From: Brachionus manjavacas
Lineage: Eukaryota > Rotifera > Eurotatoria > Ploima > Brachionidae
Reading direction: 5' to 3'
NCBI GenBank assembly: GCA_019054805.1
Contig: JAHQIY010000027.1
Location: 310,001-374,000, forward strand
DNA: 64,000 nucleotides
The position numbers and the translations under genes were made by a program. Shown one piece after another: positions 55,553-64,000 of the stretch. Each line of letters starts with the position of its first letter. Positions within the stretch are counted from its first letter, which is position 1. Below the pieces are notes generated by a model. It saw only the letters and a program-made list of their open reading frames with translations. It did no database searches and was not told the DNA's origin.

Positions 55553-56243
55553 TGTTAACGCAAAATTCTAAAACACCTTAATTTACAAATTTACTGGTCT
55601 AACAGTAAAAATGTAAAACATAAAAAAGTGAATAAATTTTCTGATTTTTTTTTTATATGAGTAAATTACTGAAACGAAAGGTAGATTTTCAAAATAAAAA
55701 AAAACAAATATTTTTCTCTTTGAGTTTTAGTAATTTACTGGAATCTTTTTAGTAAATTACTGAAATAGTGTAATCAAAAATTTAATTGTTTTTGCCGCTT
55801 GAATTCCCTCCATGACATCTTGAGTTACATAACAACTGGGATTTGTTGCAACCACATTTATTTGTCATACATTGACCAGTACAGTTGCATTTTACCATAC
55901 CTTGACCACCAAGCAAGCTTCTGGAATAAATTTCTTACTTTTTGTCAACATTTTTGTGCTTGTTTTTGTTGATTATCACGTGCATTATTTCTTATACCAA
56001 CAAAGAACTAGCTTTATCGATAATATCATCAATAGGAATATCTACATTTGATGGCTCTGGATTGACCATTCTTCAAGTTTAAGTATATTACTGAGACTAA
56101 AAAAATTGTTTTACATAATTACTAACTGATAAGTAAATTTTTACAAAATTACTAGTAAAAAACAAAGCATAATTTTATTCCTATTTGCTTAACATTTTTA
56201 CTGGTAGACCATTAAATTCACAAATTAACGTGTTACTGTTACA
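55553..56243 (-). mobile_element. Ginger-like (integrase-related) DNA transposon derivative
   Basis: The ends are TGTTA..  and ..TGTTACA (TGTNR form), flanked on both sides by TATA, a 4-bp duplication. Inner inverted repeats match (ACACCTTAATTTACAAATTT, ACTGGTCTAACAGTAAAAAT and their complements at 56185-56235). The minus strand encodes the C-terminal end of an integrase-type protein. It has RNNARDNQQKQAQKM, then a Cys-rich tail KCNCTGQCMTNKCGCNKSQ..LLCNSRCHGG-stop after a frameshift. Such CxC..CxC tails occur on KRBA2/Ginger-like integrases. The catalytic core is deleted. Confidence 0.6.
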
Positions 56244-56680
56244 TATACTTTAGATCTTCATGAATACAAAACACTTTGTATCATATATCTGATTTTATAT
56301 TTACTAATATCATTAAAACCTTTACTTGTACCATTTTTTAAGCTTTTTAGTACTTTTTTTATTTCCTCTCCAGATATCTCATAGTGTTCTTGGTTATCTT
56401 TGATTATATCCTCATATTCAAGACACTTTTAATCTGCATTAGATGCTCTTTTTGTTGTTCGGTCTCTTTTTTTGAATTTCACCTAAACTTGCGGTCATTT
56501 CACTGTGGACAGAGTTCAAAATTTGTGTTAATCCGTATTCCGAGTTATTTTCATTTAAAGATTTTAATTTATCAATAAGTTTCAGTGTCAATAATCTTTT
56601 CTCGAGGCAGGTTTGGTACTCAATTTGTGTATTAACATTATATTACAAACTTTTTTTTTGTATTAAGTATTAAATAAAAT
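56244..56680 (-). pseudogene. Probable retroelement linker/RT N-terminal remnant
   Basis: The minus strand reads LKLIDKLKSLNENNSEYGLT, HSEMTASLGEIQKKR and, in another frame, CLEYEDIIKDNQEHYEISGE followed by EIKKVLKSLKNGTSKGFNDI. The last piece resembles the EI..aIk.LKngKSpG.DgI segment that opens many non-LTR reverse transcriptases. No later RT block is visible. The Ginger-like element ends immediately beside it. Confidence 0.35.
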
Positions 56681-56960
56681 AAAATTGTCTTGAAAATTTC
56701 TTATTCTATATATCTGGGAAAAAAACGAGACAATATTACAGCAAAAGATAAGTTTATGAGTTTTATTTATTTGCTATTAAAAATTTAAAAAAATACTTTT
56801 TTTAAATAAAGAACTGATTAAGAACTAATTTTGATTTGTATTTTAAAATTGATTATGAACTTCAATTTGTCAAAGCATTCCTGATTCTTCACATGTACTT
56901 AGAATCAAAAAAACCCGGATACCAAAAAGAGCTCTTCAATGAACGCTTCAAAGTCTACGG

Positions 56961-57827
56961 GGTCTCCCCGGTAGTGTTATCAACTGATAACATAAGATTA
57001 ATATTGAGCAAACGATTTTGTTATCAAGGTGATAACAACTTTTGTTATCAATAGATTTTGTTATCAGTAAAGATAACATAATACTGTATTTGATAACCAA
57101 TTTGTTCACTTGATAACAAATTTGTACACTTGAAAACCAAAAAATTTTTGTGATTTTTATTTTTGATAACAAAATATGCTTTGATGACATAATGTTTAGT
57201 TTTATTTGAAAAAAATAGTTTTTTCAATGATGGAAATTTACTAAGCTAATTTAAAATATTCAAAGCTGAAAAAAATAAGCATTAAATTTGAGAGTAAAAT
57301 TTTGTTAAACATTATATAATTTTAAAAAAATCCGATTGAATGTGAATTGTGTGGTCAGTTTATGAATGGTGAAAAGGGAATACAAATTCACATGGCAAGG
57401 AAGCACAAATAAAATAAAATGTATTTTTTGTCTTAAGATTAATTTAATAATGACTTGGGCTCGGAAACTTCTAAATAAATTTAATTGATAAAAGAGAAAT
57501 TATATAAAAGTTAAAAGTTGTACCCTTTAGTAGTTTAGTAGTTTAGTAGTTTATGTAACAACTTTTAACTTTTTTATAATTTCTCTTTTATCAATTTTAT
57601 AAATAAATATAAATGTAAAATTAATTTTTTTTGATAACATAGTAAGTTAATTGAAAACATAATAAATTTATTGATAACACTATTAAATTTAAAATTAAAT
57701 AATATAAAATTACTGCTAACAAAATCTTTTGATAACAAAAGTTGTTATCACCTTGATAACAAAATCGGTTGCTCAATATTTGATAACATCTTATGTTATC
57801 AGTTGATAACACTACCGGGGAGACCCA
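56961..57827 (+). mobile_element. hAT-like element with 8-bp target duplication and C2H2 tail
   Basis: The terminal repeats GGGTCTCCCCGGTAGTGTTA and TAACACTACCGGGGAGACCC are flanked by AGTCTACG on both sides (56953-56960 and 57828-57835). That is an exact 8-bp duplication, as for hAT-type elements. The subterminal zones hold at least ten GTTATCA/TGATAAC words. The interior has one plus-strand coding piece ending in IECELCGQFMNGEKGIQIHM plus ARKHK-stop (about 57330-57412), a C2H2 finger like that at 14.6 kb. A 42-bp inverted repeat (57482-57524 against 57550-57597) encloses three GTAGTTTA units. The ORF-track-style frames crossing the ends are spurious. Confidence 0.7.
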
Positions 57828-57948
57828 GTCTACGCAAGGTAGAACGAACAGCAGTAACATAGAGGTCAAAAATCACGAAAGAGCCCGCCCAAAAAAAACA
57901 AATATAATTAAGTAACTTTTATTTTAAAAATATAAAATGAAAGAGAAT

Positions 57949-60339
57949 TTATGCAGTTACCTGGCTAGGCGCATTTTTCCGAAACTTAAATATTTTAAGC
58001 GAATTTAAAAACATAATCTTAAAATTATTGTTTAAATTCAAAAATAGATAAAGAGTGTACATGTTTGAAAAATTGTAGATCATCTCACCAAAGTCCTGAA
58101 AGTTGGAACAAATTCGACTGTTAGTAGCACAAATATTGTTTTCCTTTTTCCATTGGAATTTTTTAATCAAATACAAAACTGAAACGACCAAGTGAAACAA
58201 TTTGGCCAAAACTAGAATAAAAATATTTATCATTATTAAAGTTGTTATTTTAGTCTCGCGTTTTTCAGCAGAATATTTGTTCTGAGTTTTTCTGTCGCCC
58301 ATTTTGTTTGAAATTGTTGACTTTTTATTGATATTTTTTTTCAAAACAACCAAAAGAACTGAGTCAATAATGATAGTAATAAATAACAAAAGAAAATCAT
58401 TTATTATAAAATTGGTCATGAAAAAGATGTAAAAAATAAGGGTTATGGATCCATTGTATTTAAATTTGAAAGCAAGGTTGTCCACTCTTTGAAATGAAAG
58501 CTGAAAAGTATTCGAATTGGGAAATTCCTGATAGAATTTTTCGCTTTGTACAAAAAAGTCCTCGTTTATTCGCACTGACACAAGTTTGTCAATTGAAAGA
58601 CAAATTCCAACAAATACCAAAATGAACACAAACTTTTTAATTTCTATTTTCTCAATAATTTTACTTCTGTTGAGCAAATTTTCAAGCCTTATCAGTGAAA
58701 GAACAATTAGGGAAAGGTTGGACATAAATTTTAGGATGTTGGTACAAAAATTTCCAAAAATGACCGCAAACAATTGAGCGTAATAGGCCCGCACTATTTT
58801 GGAGCAAAAGATGCCATTTGTGTAGACACATTTGTTCATCAGATGAAGAATGTTCAGTAAGAAGAGAAGAAAATTTGCTGTCGAATTTAATAAAATCAGT
58901 TGATTGACAAATAAAAATTTTTTGAAATCTTTTGACTTTAATAAACAAATAGACACCAAGATGCTCATTGAATTTGTCACTGTGCCTACAAACGAAAACA
59001 TTGAGTTCAATAAAATGTAGAAAAAATTAAAGTATTCTGATAAATAGATCAAGTCGTCAATTTTTACAATTCTTTGAGTGTTAACCTTGCATCGATTAAA
59101 TTTCGATTCAAAGTCACACTTCCTAAATGAATCATGACCCACCAGTGCACATGCATTCAAATAGTTGCTGATTGTTTTATACAAAATTGCTTCACTATTG
59201 TACTTTCTATCAAGGTATGTCATATTGTCTATAAAGTGCTGATAGATCCACATGAGGGTGCAAGAGCACTCGCTGGCCACATCTGTAATGTAGATTAAAT
59301 TGTGATCTGTGACCAGAAGTTTTTTGAACAAACAAATGTCTGTGTCCGCAAAGACAAAATGCTCGTCGATGCCAATATTCAAGTGGAGGTGAACATGGGC
59401 TTTGATATTTGACAGCCAGGCAAAGCCTCTGGAACAAAAATACCTGAAATTATCTACTTTAAGTGAAATGAGACTTAGACTGGTCAAGTGCTTGAACGCG
59501 TCATCACCAATAAAATCAACAGAGCCAGACATCTCAACAACTTTAAGGCTCTCCAGCATTTTGGGCATTAAAAGTGATTTTTGTATGTCTGCTCTGTAGC
59601 ATCTAATGCTAATTAAATCTATCTCATTTGGTATAGTCCGGCTGACCTGGGAAAATCCCAACACGTTTCTTTTTAGGAAAGAATCACTAATTCCGTGAAA
59701 CACCAGTCTTTTCATTTTGACAAATTTGAATACTTGAGGACAAGTATTTGGATAGTACTTGGTGGAAAAAGTAAAAAAAAGATAGGAAACATTTGGAAAG
59801 TAGCTGAAATTTGCCTGATCAACTTCGGAGCAGTGCTTCGCCATAGAACCATTTGTGTATATCATAAAATTAGAATAGAACAGCACTATTCTAATTTCAT
59901 CGTAAAAGTTCAAAATTCTGCCAAAAGTGTGCCCGGTGTGAGCGAATCCTTTCAAGTTGTAGAAGCTAAGTTTGATTTCATCTGGCAAAAAATTGAACTT
60001 TTGTTTAAAAGGCTCATTTAAGTTGAATTCTAGTGAGGAATCTAAAATCAGCGACCTTTTGGGAACAAAAAAAATGTTGTAGGTAAAATTTGAACTGTCA
60101 AAGCATTCGAATTTTATTTGGTCAAAAGACCGAAAGTTTTCTATTCTCATCTTTAGTTCAAATGATTTGTGTTCCGAAAAGGTAATTAGCTTAGAGGTTT
60201 CTGTGATTAAATGTTTGGTGATAAAAGAGCAATTGATGGATGGTACAGTGTTTTTTTGATCAATATTTACCAATTGACATCTGAGCTGTTCTGCCAAATT
60301 TGTTAGTAAAATAAAAATTATTTTTTCAAATACCTTCAT
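57949..60339 (-). CDS. Orphan seven-transmembrane receptor with large ectodomain
   Basis: Single-exon, intact 796-residue protein. A signal peptide lies at about 1-21 (KIIFILLTNLAEQLRCQ). Residues 22-430 form a Cys-containing ectodomain with weak leucine-rich-repeat-like periodicity (SLKVVEM..FIGDDAFKHLTSLSLISLKV, about 264-296) and several N-glycosylation sequons. Hydrophobic segments follow at about 436-467, 475-500, 517-550, 568-590, 632-666, 698-725 and 752-775, a 7TM arrangement like rhodopsin-type GPCRs. TM3 ends in SLIRLENLL, so the DRY motif is missing. The TM5-TM6 loop is basic. The ligand is unknown. It resembles lineage-expanded orphan receptors. A chemosensory or peptide-receptor role would be a guess. 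Confidence 0.7.
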   Translation of the reverse strand: MKVFEKIIFILLTNLAEQLRCQLVNIDQKNTVPSINCSFITKHLITETSKLITFSEHKSFELKMRIENFRSFDQIKFECFDSSNFTYNIFFVPKRSLILDSSLEFNLNEPFKQKFNFLPDEIKLSFYNLKGFAHTGHTFGRILNFYDEIRIVLFYSNFMIYTNGSMAKHCSEVDQANFSYFPNVSYLFFTFSTKYYPNTCPQVFKFVKMKRLVFHGISDSFLKRNVLGFSQVSRTIPNEIDLISIRCYRADIQKSLLMPKMLESLKVVEMSGSVDFIGDDAFKHLTSLSLISLKVDNFRYFCSRGFAWLSNIKAHVHLHLNIGIDEHFVFADTDICLFKKLLVTDHNLIYITDVASECSCTLMWIYQHFIDNMTYLDRKYNSEAILYKTISNYLNACALVGHDSFRKCDFESKFNRCKVNTQRIVKIDDLIYLSEYFNFFYILLNSMFSFVGTVTNSMSILVSICLLKSKDFKKFLFVNQLILLNSTANFLLFLLNILHLMNKCVYTNGIFCSKIVRAYYAQLFAVIFGNFCTNILKFMSNLSLIVLSLIRLENLLNRSKIIEKIEIKKFVFILVFVGICLSIDKLVSVRINEDFFVQSEKFYQEFPNSNTFQLSFQRVDNLAFKFKYNGSITLIFYIFFMTNFIINDFLLLFITIIIDSVLLVVLKKNINKKSTISNKMGDRKTQNKYSAEKRETKITTLIMINIFILVLAKLFHLVVSVLYLIKKFQWKKENNICATNSRICSNFQDFGEMIYNFSNMYTLYLFLNLNNNFKIMFLNSLKIFKFRKNAPSQVTA

Positions 60340-60540
60340 GGTGAAAGAATTTTAAATAAAATTTTTGAAAATAAATGATTCCAAATATTATATAGATCTA
60401 TTTTTTCTTAATTAATTACCTGATTGCATAAGCTTCGAAGGCATTTTAAGCTGAGATTTTAAATTTCAATTAAGAAAAAATTTATTCAATTATTCTTGGC
60501 ATTTCTCCGATTTTAGTGCTTTTATTTAGGGTGGATTTTT
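60340..60540 (-). promoter_or_regulatory. Receptor upstream region
   Basis: AT-rich sequence just 5' of the receptor ATG (60339). Unlike the five conserved genes, no acceptor-like site lies within 20 nt of the ATG (the preceding bases are AATTCTTTCACC). A TATATAG-like word at about 60390 is a possible core promoter element, but it is weak. Confidence 0.25.
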
Positions 60541-60881
60541 ATTTTTGCTATTTATTATTTGTCTTTTGGTCCTGAGCTAAAGCTCTTTCAGATTAAAAAC
60601 AAAATAAAAAAAATTAAATCAAATAGAATGAAATGAGACAAAAAATTACGATTAAAACAAGTTTAAGTAAAATATTATGCTATATTATATCGGCAGGGGA
60701 AAGTATAATAAAAAATCTATCCAACTAAAGATTTAAAAAAGTTTGCTAAAATTATTATTTATTTGAAAAGTTTTTTATTTAATTGAGTCTTAAGTTTCAT
60801 CATTATCATTGAATTAAAAATTAATTTTGAATCAAAACTAATGCCAGAAAACTTAGTTTCTTTTTGTCTTAAGATTATATA
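60541..60881 (-). mobile_element. LINE 3' end fragment
   Basis: The left end carries the reverse complement of the family tail (GAAAGAGCTTTAGCTCAGGA with AAATAATAAAT). Near 60860-60790 the minus strand reads TKFSGISFDSKLIFNSMI, the post-palm block ([14 protein letters not shown] in the 27-kb copy). The two parts are brought together by internal deletion. The Ginger-like MITE at 60882 interrupts its upstream side. Confidence 0.6.
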
Positions 60882-61231
60882 TGTTACCGTAAATTTCAAA
60901 AACACCTTAATTTACAAATTTACTGGTCTAACAGTAAAAATGTAAAACATAAAAAAGTGAATAAATTTTAGAGATTTACTGATTTTTTTTTATTTAAGAA
61001 ATTAACTGAAACAAGTTTAGTAAATTACTGAAACGAGAGGTATATTTTCAAAATAAAAAAAAACAAATATTTTTCTCTTTGAGTTTTAGTAATTTACTAG
61101 AATCTTTTTAGTAAATTACTGAAATAGTGTAATCAAAAATTTAATTGTTTTTGCAGCTTGAATTCCCTCCATGACATCTTGAGTTGCATAACAACTGGGA
61201 AATTAACGTGTATTAGAAATTTACTGTTACA
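60882..61231. mobile_element. Short Ginger-like MITE (deleted copy of 55553-56243)
   Basis: It starts TGTTACCGTAAATTTC and ends GAAATTTACTGTTACA. About 300 bp are nearly identical to 55570-55850 (ACACCTTAATTTACAAATTT .. CCTCCATGACATCTTGAGTT). The right inner part is deleted after ACAACTGGGA. Flanks are TATA at the left and TTTA at the right, so the target duplication is imperfect. It retains only the last codons of the Cys-rich tail. Confidence 0.6.
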
Positions 61232-61445
61232 TTTATTCATAGATTCCAAAATTTGAGTCGTCTAAACAAAAATAAATTTCCTATAAATCAATTTATTCTA
61301 AATAAAAAAAAAGAAATATGATTATAAATATATTTAATTTTTTCGTTAAATAATTTTGTTTTAGTAATATAAAATTAATTTTTAATTATTTTAGTTTTAA
61401 TTTTAATAATGTTTGTTTTTATTTAAAGCTCCATTATTTGACTTA
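61232..61445. other. AT-rich interval
   Basis: No supported feature. It consists largely of A/T runs between the Ginger-like MITE and the next LINE fragment. Confidence 0.4.
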
Positions 61446-62910
61446 GGAGGTCTACCTTTTTTTTAATTGAACAAATTCTCTATCATCTTTTATCCAAGGT
61501 TTTGAGATACTTTTCTTTTTAGAGCCATCCGTCACTGGAATGAATAGATTACTAGCTTCGCTGACATAGAAAATAAACTCATTGTACATTTCCTGAATAT
61601 TTGAATTCTAAAATAAGTGCGCCCAATCAATATTTGATAAAAAATCAGAAATTTTGTATCGATTGCATGCACACTGCCAGACTGAGTCGTAAATATCAAA
61701 TTTAAAGTGTTGACAGTTTTTCGTTTGACATTTGAAATGTTGGAACATTTACATGCTGATATAGAAAAGTGTCGCTTAGCGTCTCGCTGAATTTATGTTC
61801 GATGTCATTTTGGTTTAAGATTTCTGAAACACAGCCATTTGACCAGATTGATGGAAAGTTAAATTCACCCATTATTAGAATATCCTTAAACATCTTTCAT
61901 CCACATAGTCTTTAGCTTGTTTGATGACTAAATCAAAATCGTTTGGCCTATAAAGACACCCAACTAAATACTTTTCACAGTTAAAGTTAACTACCACTCA
62001 AATTTGTTCTATTTTACTTAAATTAAAACCTGCATCATTTAATTCAAATGAATCGATATTTTCATCAATGTAGAGGCATACACCCCCGCCCCTGCGTTCA
62101 TCACTTCTGTCCTTTCTGTACAAATTGTATCCTTTAATGTTTGCATTTGAAATGCTCTTAAACCAAGTCTAACTAACTGCCACAATTTGTGGGCTATATG
62201 TTTCAATAACAATTCTGATTTCATCAAGTTTATTGTCCAAGGAACTAGCATTTAAATACATACATTTTAAAGATTCGAGATTATCCACACGTGAAGACGC
62301 TGTTGATGAACGATTCTTGATGCTTCTTGAATTTGACGATCTGATTTCCACGGATGCCACATCGAAAGGGCGAGTCTTGTGAAAGACCATTATTTGCTCC
62401 GTTTCTTTGTTTCCTCAATTCATAGTCTTAAGCTCTTTCGGTTTCAGTCAAATCTGGACTAAGATAAATAGATCTGAAAGTATTTGAATCTCGCAACTTT
62501 TTGGCTGCTAGGAGAAGTGGATTTCTGTTTGCTTCTTCTTTCAGTTCTTCTAGAATTGGGCCTGGTTTACTTTGGTCTTTAGATCTCAAGCGTCTTGAAA
62601 ACGCTGGCTTGACATCACCTTTTCCATTCATTTCGCTGATAATTTCTGAAAATGTCTTTCTCAATTTCTCTTTCCTCAAGATATTTCACATGATTTGAAA
62701 GCTCAAGGACGAGTTTCGAAATATTACCGCACCATTCATGCAAAGTTTTTGAATGCCCAGATACGGTACCCTGTCCAAACGTTGGCCAGTTTGTTTGAGT
62801 CCATTTGACAAAAACTGCGTGCTTTTTATTTTATTTTGGCTTACTTGTGCTTTTCTTTTCCTTACTTTTGGCTTACGTGTGCTTATATTTTGGTGTGTTC
62901 TTTTCAATTG
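61446..62910 (-). mobile_element. LINE 5' part: ORF1 and APE endonuclease
   Basis: Read on the minus strand from about 62907: a basic ORF1 start (MKRTHQNISTRKPKVRKRKA), a stop near 62686, then ORF1's end (LLAAKKLRDSNTFRSIYLSP, DLTETERA-stop at 62428). ORF2's APE endonuclease follows: LKCMYLNASSLDNKLDEIRI, YSPQIVAVS, IKGYNLYRKDRSDERRGGGV, CLYIDENIDSFELN and YLVGCLYRP. Further pieces run to about 61450 (GSKKKSIPKTWIKDDREF). The ORF1 motif (aK.LRnt..fk.iYisPDLT..eR) is widespread in CR1/L2-type LINEs. The RT is absent. This copy gives the 5' half missing from all the others. Confidence 0.75.
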
Positions 62911-63335
62911 TAAAATTTTTCAATTTAAATTTAAATTATTTATAGTGAAAGTTTTTTATTTAAAATCAAATTTAACTCTTATTTATTCCATAATTTTTTG
63001 TTTATTATTAAAATGAATTATATTTAGTAAAAAAAAATTTTTATTTAACATAATTAGTCAACCTTTTTTAATGACTTTATTTTCTAGATTAAAATGATTT
63101 TTATAGATAAAAAAGGCATATAATTATTACCTGTGTTTATTTTATAAAAAAAAAACTCAAAAACTGAATTTAGAACAAAATTTTTTATTAATTACTTTTT
63201 TTTTAGAAAAATAAATTATTAATTTTCTAAGTAGAACAAAAAAAAATTAAAACGAATATATTTTTAAGGGCAAAAAAACACTTAATTTAATTTTTGTGTT
63301 TTTCGATCAGACTGGTCTTTTTCGTTTTTTCTCTC
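62911..63335. other. AT-rich interval
   Basis: No gene or bounded element is supported. The plus-strand 87-codon ORF ending here mixes the LINE antisense strand with T-rich DNA. Confidence 0.4.
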
Positions 63336-63730
63336 CACAACTAATGATGCCTATTAAACACATTTTGTACATTGACACCATATAATAACCGCTTGCAATG
63401 TTTCTTTCGTCCTTTTTACAATCCAGTTTTTTACTTCAAATTCTCAATCAAGACATTTTTATTATCCTCCAAAGAGCGAAAATTACAGAAAGGTAAAAAA
63501 CTTTTACTTTTTCCTCTAGTTTTTGAGATAAGTTATTAGGATTTTTTTAAATAACAGAATTTTTTTTTTTTTAATTGTTTATTCATTATTTAAATAGACA
63601 TTGAGTAATGAAACTCCTTTAGCTATTGTTCTTAAATTAAAAGAAAGTGAAATTAGAGAGGAATTATTTACATTTGTTTTATTAGTAAGAAGAATAGAAG
63701 GACAGATTTTTTATTTTTAATAAAAAGTAC
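63336..63730. repeat. Unidentified dispersed repeat, copy 2
   Basis: 63440-63535 matches 44205-44300 (TCCTCCAAAGAGCGAAAATT, TTACAGAAAGGTAAAAAACT, TTCCTCTAGTTTTTGAGATA). Just to the right, 63598-63717 reads TLSNETPLAIVLKLKESEIR and EELFTFVLLVRRIEGQIFYF-stop on the plus strand, a coding-like remnant of unknown family. The unit's ends are unknown. Confidence 0.35.
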
Positions 63731-64000
63731 TTTGCAAAAATTTATTTTTTTTGAATTTTTATGGTTTCCAACTTTAAAGCTTAATTTTTTATATTTATTT
63801 AGCAAAAATTCACTTTCAATTAATTTTAATGAATTCAGATAAAAAATTTAAAAATTAAGTCTAAAAAAGAAAAGCTATTTTTAATTTTTCTCTAGATTAA
63901 ATCAATGAACAAAAAATCAAGATTGATTATCAAAAAATCATTTTTAGATAAGTATGAGTAAATCGAAAATATAATAAATGATAAATTTTGATAATTATTG
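63731..64000. other. AT-rich window end
   Basis: Nothing recognisable in the last 270 bases. Confidence 0.4.

Noticed and set aside
56836-57190. ORFs spanning the left end of the hAT-type element
   Set aside because: They cross the target duplication and the terminal repeat, so they are chance frames. The same applies to 57621-57869.

Overview
The window looks like metazoan nuclear DNA from a very AT-rich genome. Conserved genes carry many short GT-AG introns (about 45-62 bp), and the space between and inside them is packed with decayed transposons. A monogonont rotifer of the Brachionus type is my best guess. The grounds are base composition, tiny introns, probable spliced-leader trans-splicing, an apolipoprotein-L-like gene, a ZZ-finger kinase and a large orphan 7TM receptor. 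The species is an inference, not something the sequence proves.

Five conserved animal genes can be assembled exon by exon with consistent phase. They are an Ariadne-1 type RBR ubiquitin ligase (9657-16151, +), NDUFS3 (32095-31169, -), mitochondrial ribosomal protein bL36m (31008-30685, -), STAM (40918-35911, -) and the acetyl-CoA transporter SLC33A1 (54955-47932, -). Less conserved genes are an ApoL-like gene with a frameshift (20252-21104), a double-ZZ protein kinase with one in-frame stop (45532-46911) and an intact 796-residue orphan receptor (60339-57949). NDUFS3 and bL36m lie head to tail about 160 bp apart, with a splice-acceptor-like site just before the bL36m ATG, which suggests an operon. 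All five conserved genes have such a site 1-19 nt upstream of the ATG.

Layout. 1-9 kb: truncated non-LTR retrotransposons, a hAT-like remnant, a small inverted-repeat element and a MULE SWIM-finger remnant. 9.6-16.2 kb: Ariadne, with a 4.7-kb transposon-filled intron. 16.5-17.4 kb: a piggyBac copy with TTAA ends. 18.4-22.5 kb: two copies of a TA-flanked transposon around the ApoL-like gene. 23-30.5 kb: a nested composite (long inverted repeat, LINE pieces, and a pogo-like element inside a hAT-like foldback), then two LINE fragments and a MULE tail. 30.7-32.1 kb: bL36m/NDUFS3. 35.9-40.9 kb: STAM, with a 3.4-kb intron holding hAT, LINE and TA-element copies. 41-45.5 kb: LINE, LTR and hAT remnants. 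45.5-46.9 kb: the kinase. 47.9-55 kb: SLC33A1, with a 5.3-kb intron that contains the most complete TA element. 55-58 kb: a Ginger-like element and a hAT-like element with an 8-bp target duplication. 58-60.3 kb: the receptor. 60.5-64 kb: LINE 5' and 3' fragments and an unidentified repeat.

The most novel signal is the TA-flanked family (18434-19287, 21312-22497, 38937-39580, 50075-51920). Its copies share the tip CAGTRCTGCTACGATA and long arms full of TTTACGTAAA-like palindromes. They also carry the 3' exons of two outward-pointing genes: gene 1 ends in NGDWSDH-stop, and gene 2 has a terminal exon around STFKE(A/S)W. The copy at 50075-51920 keeps a whole four-exon gene 2 of about 196 residues that I cannot assign to any family.
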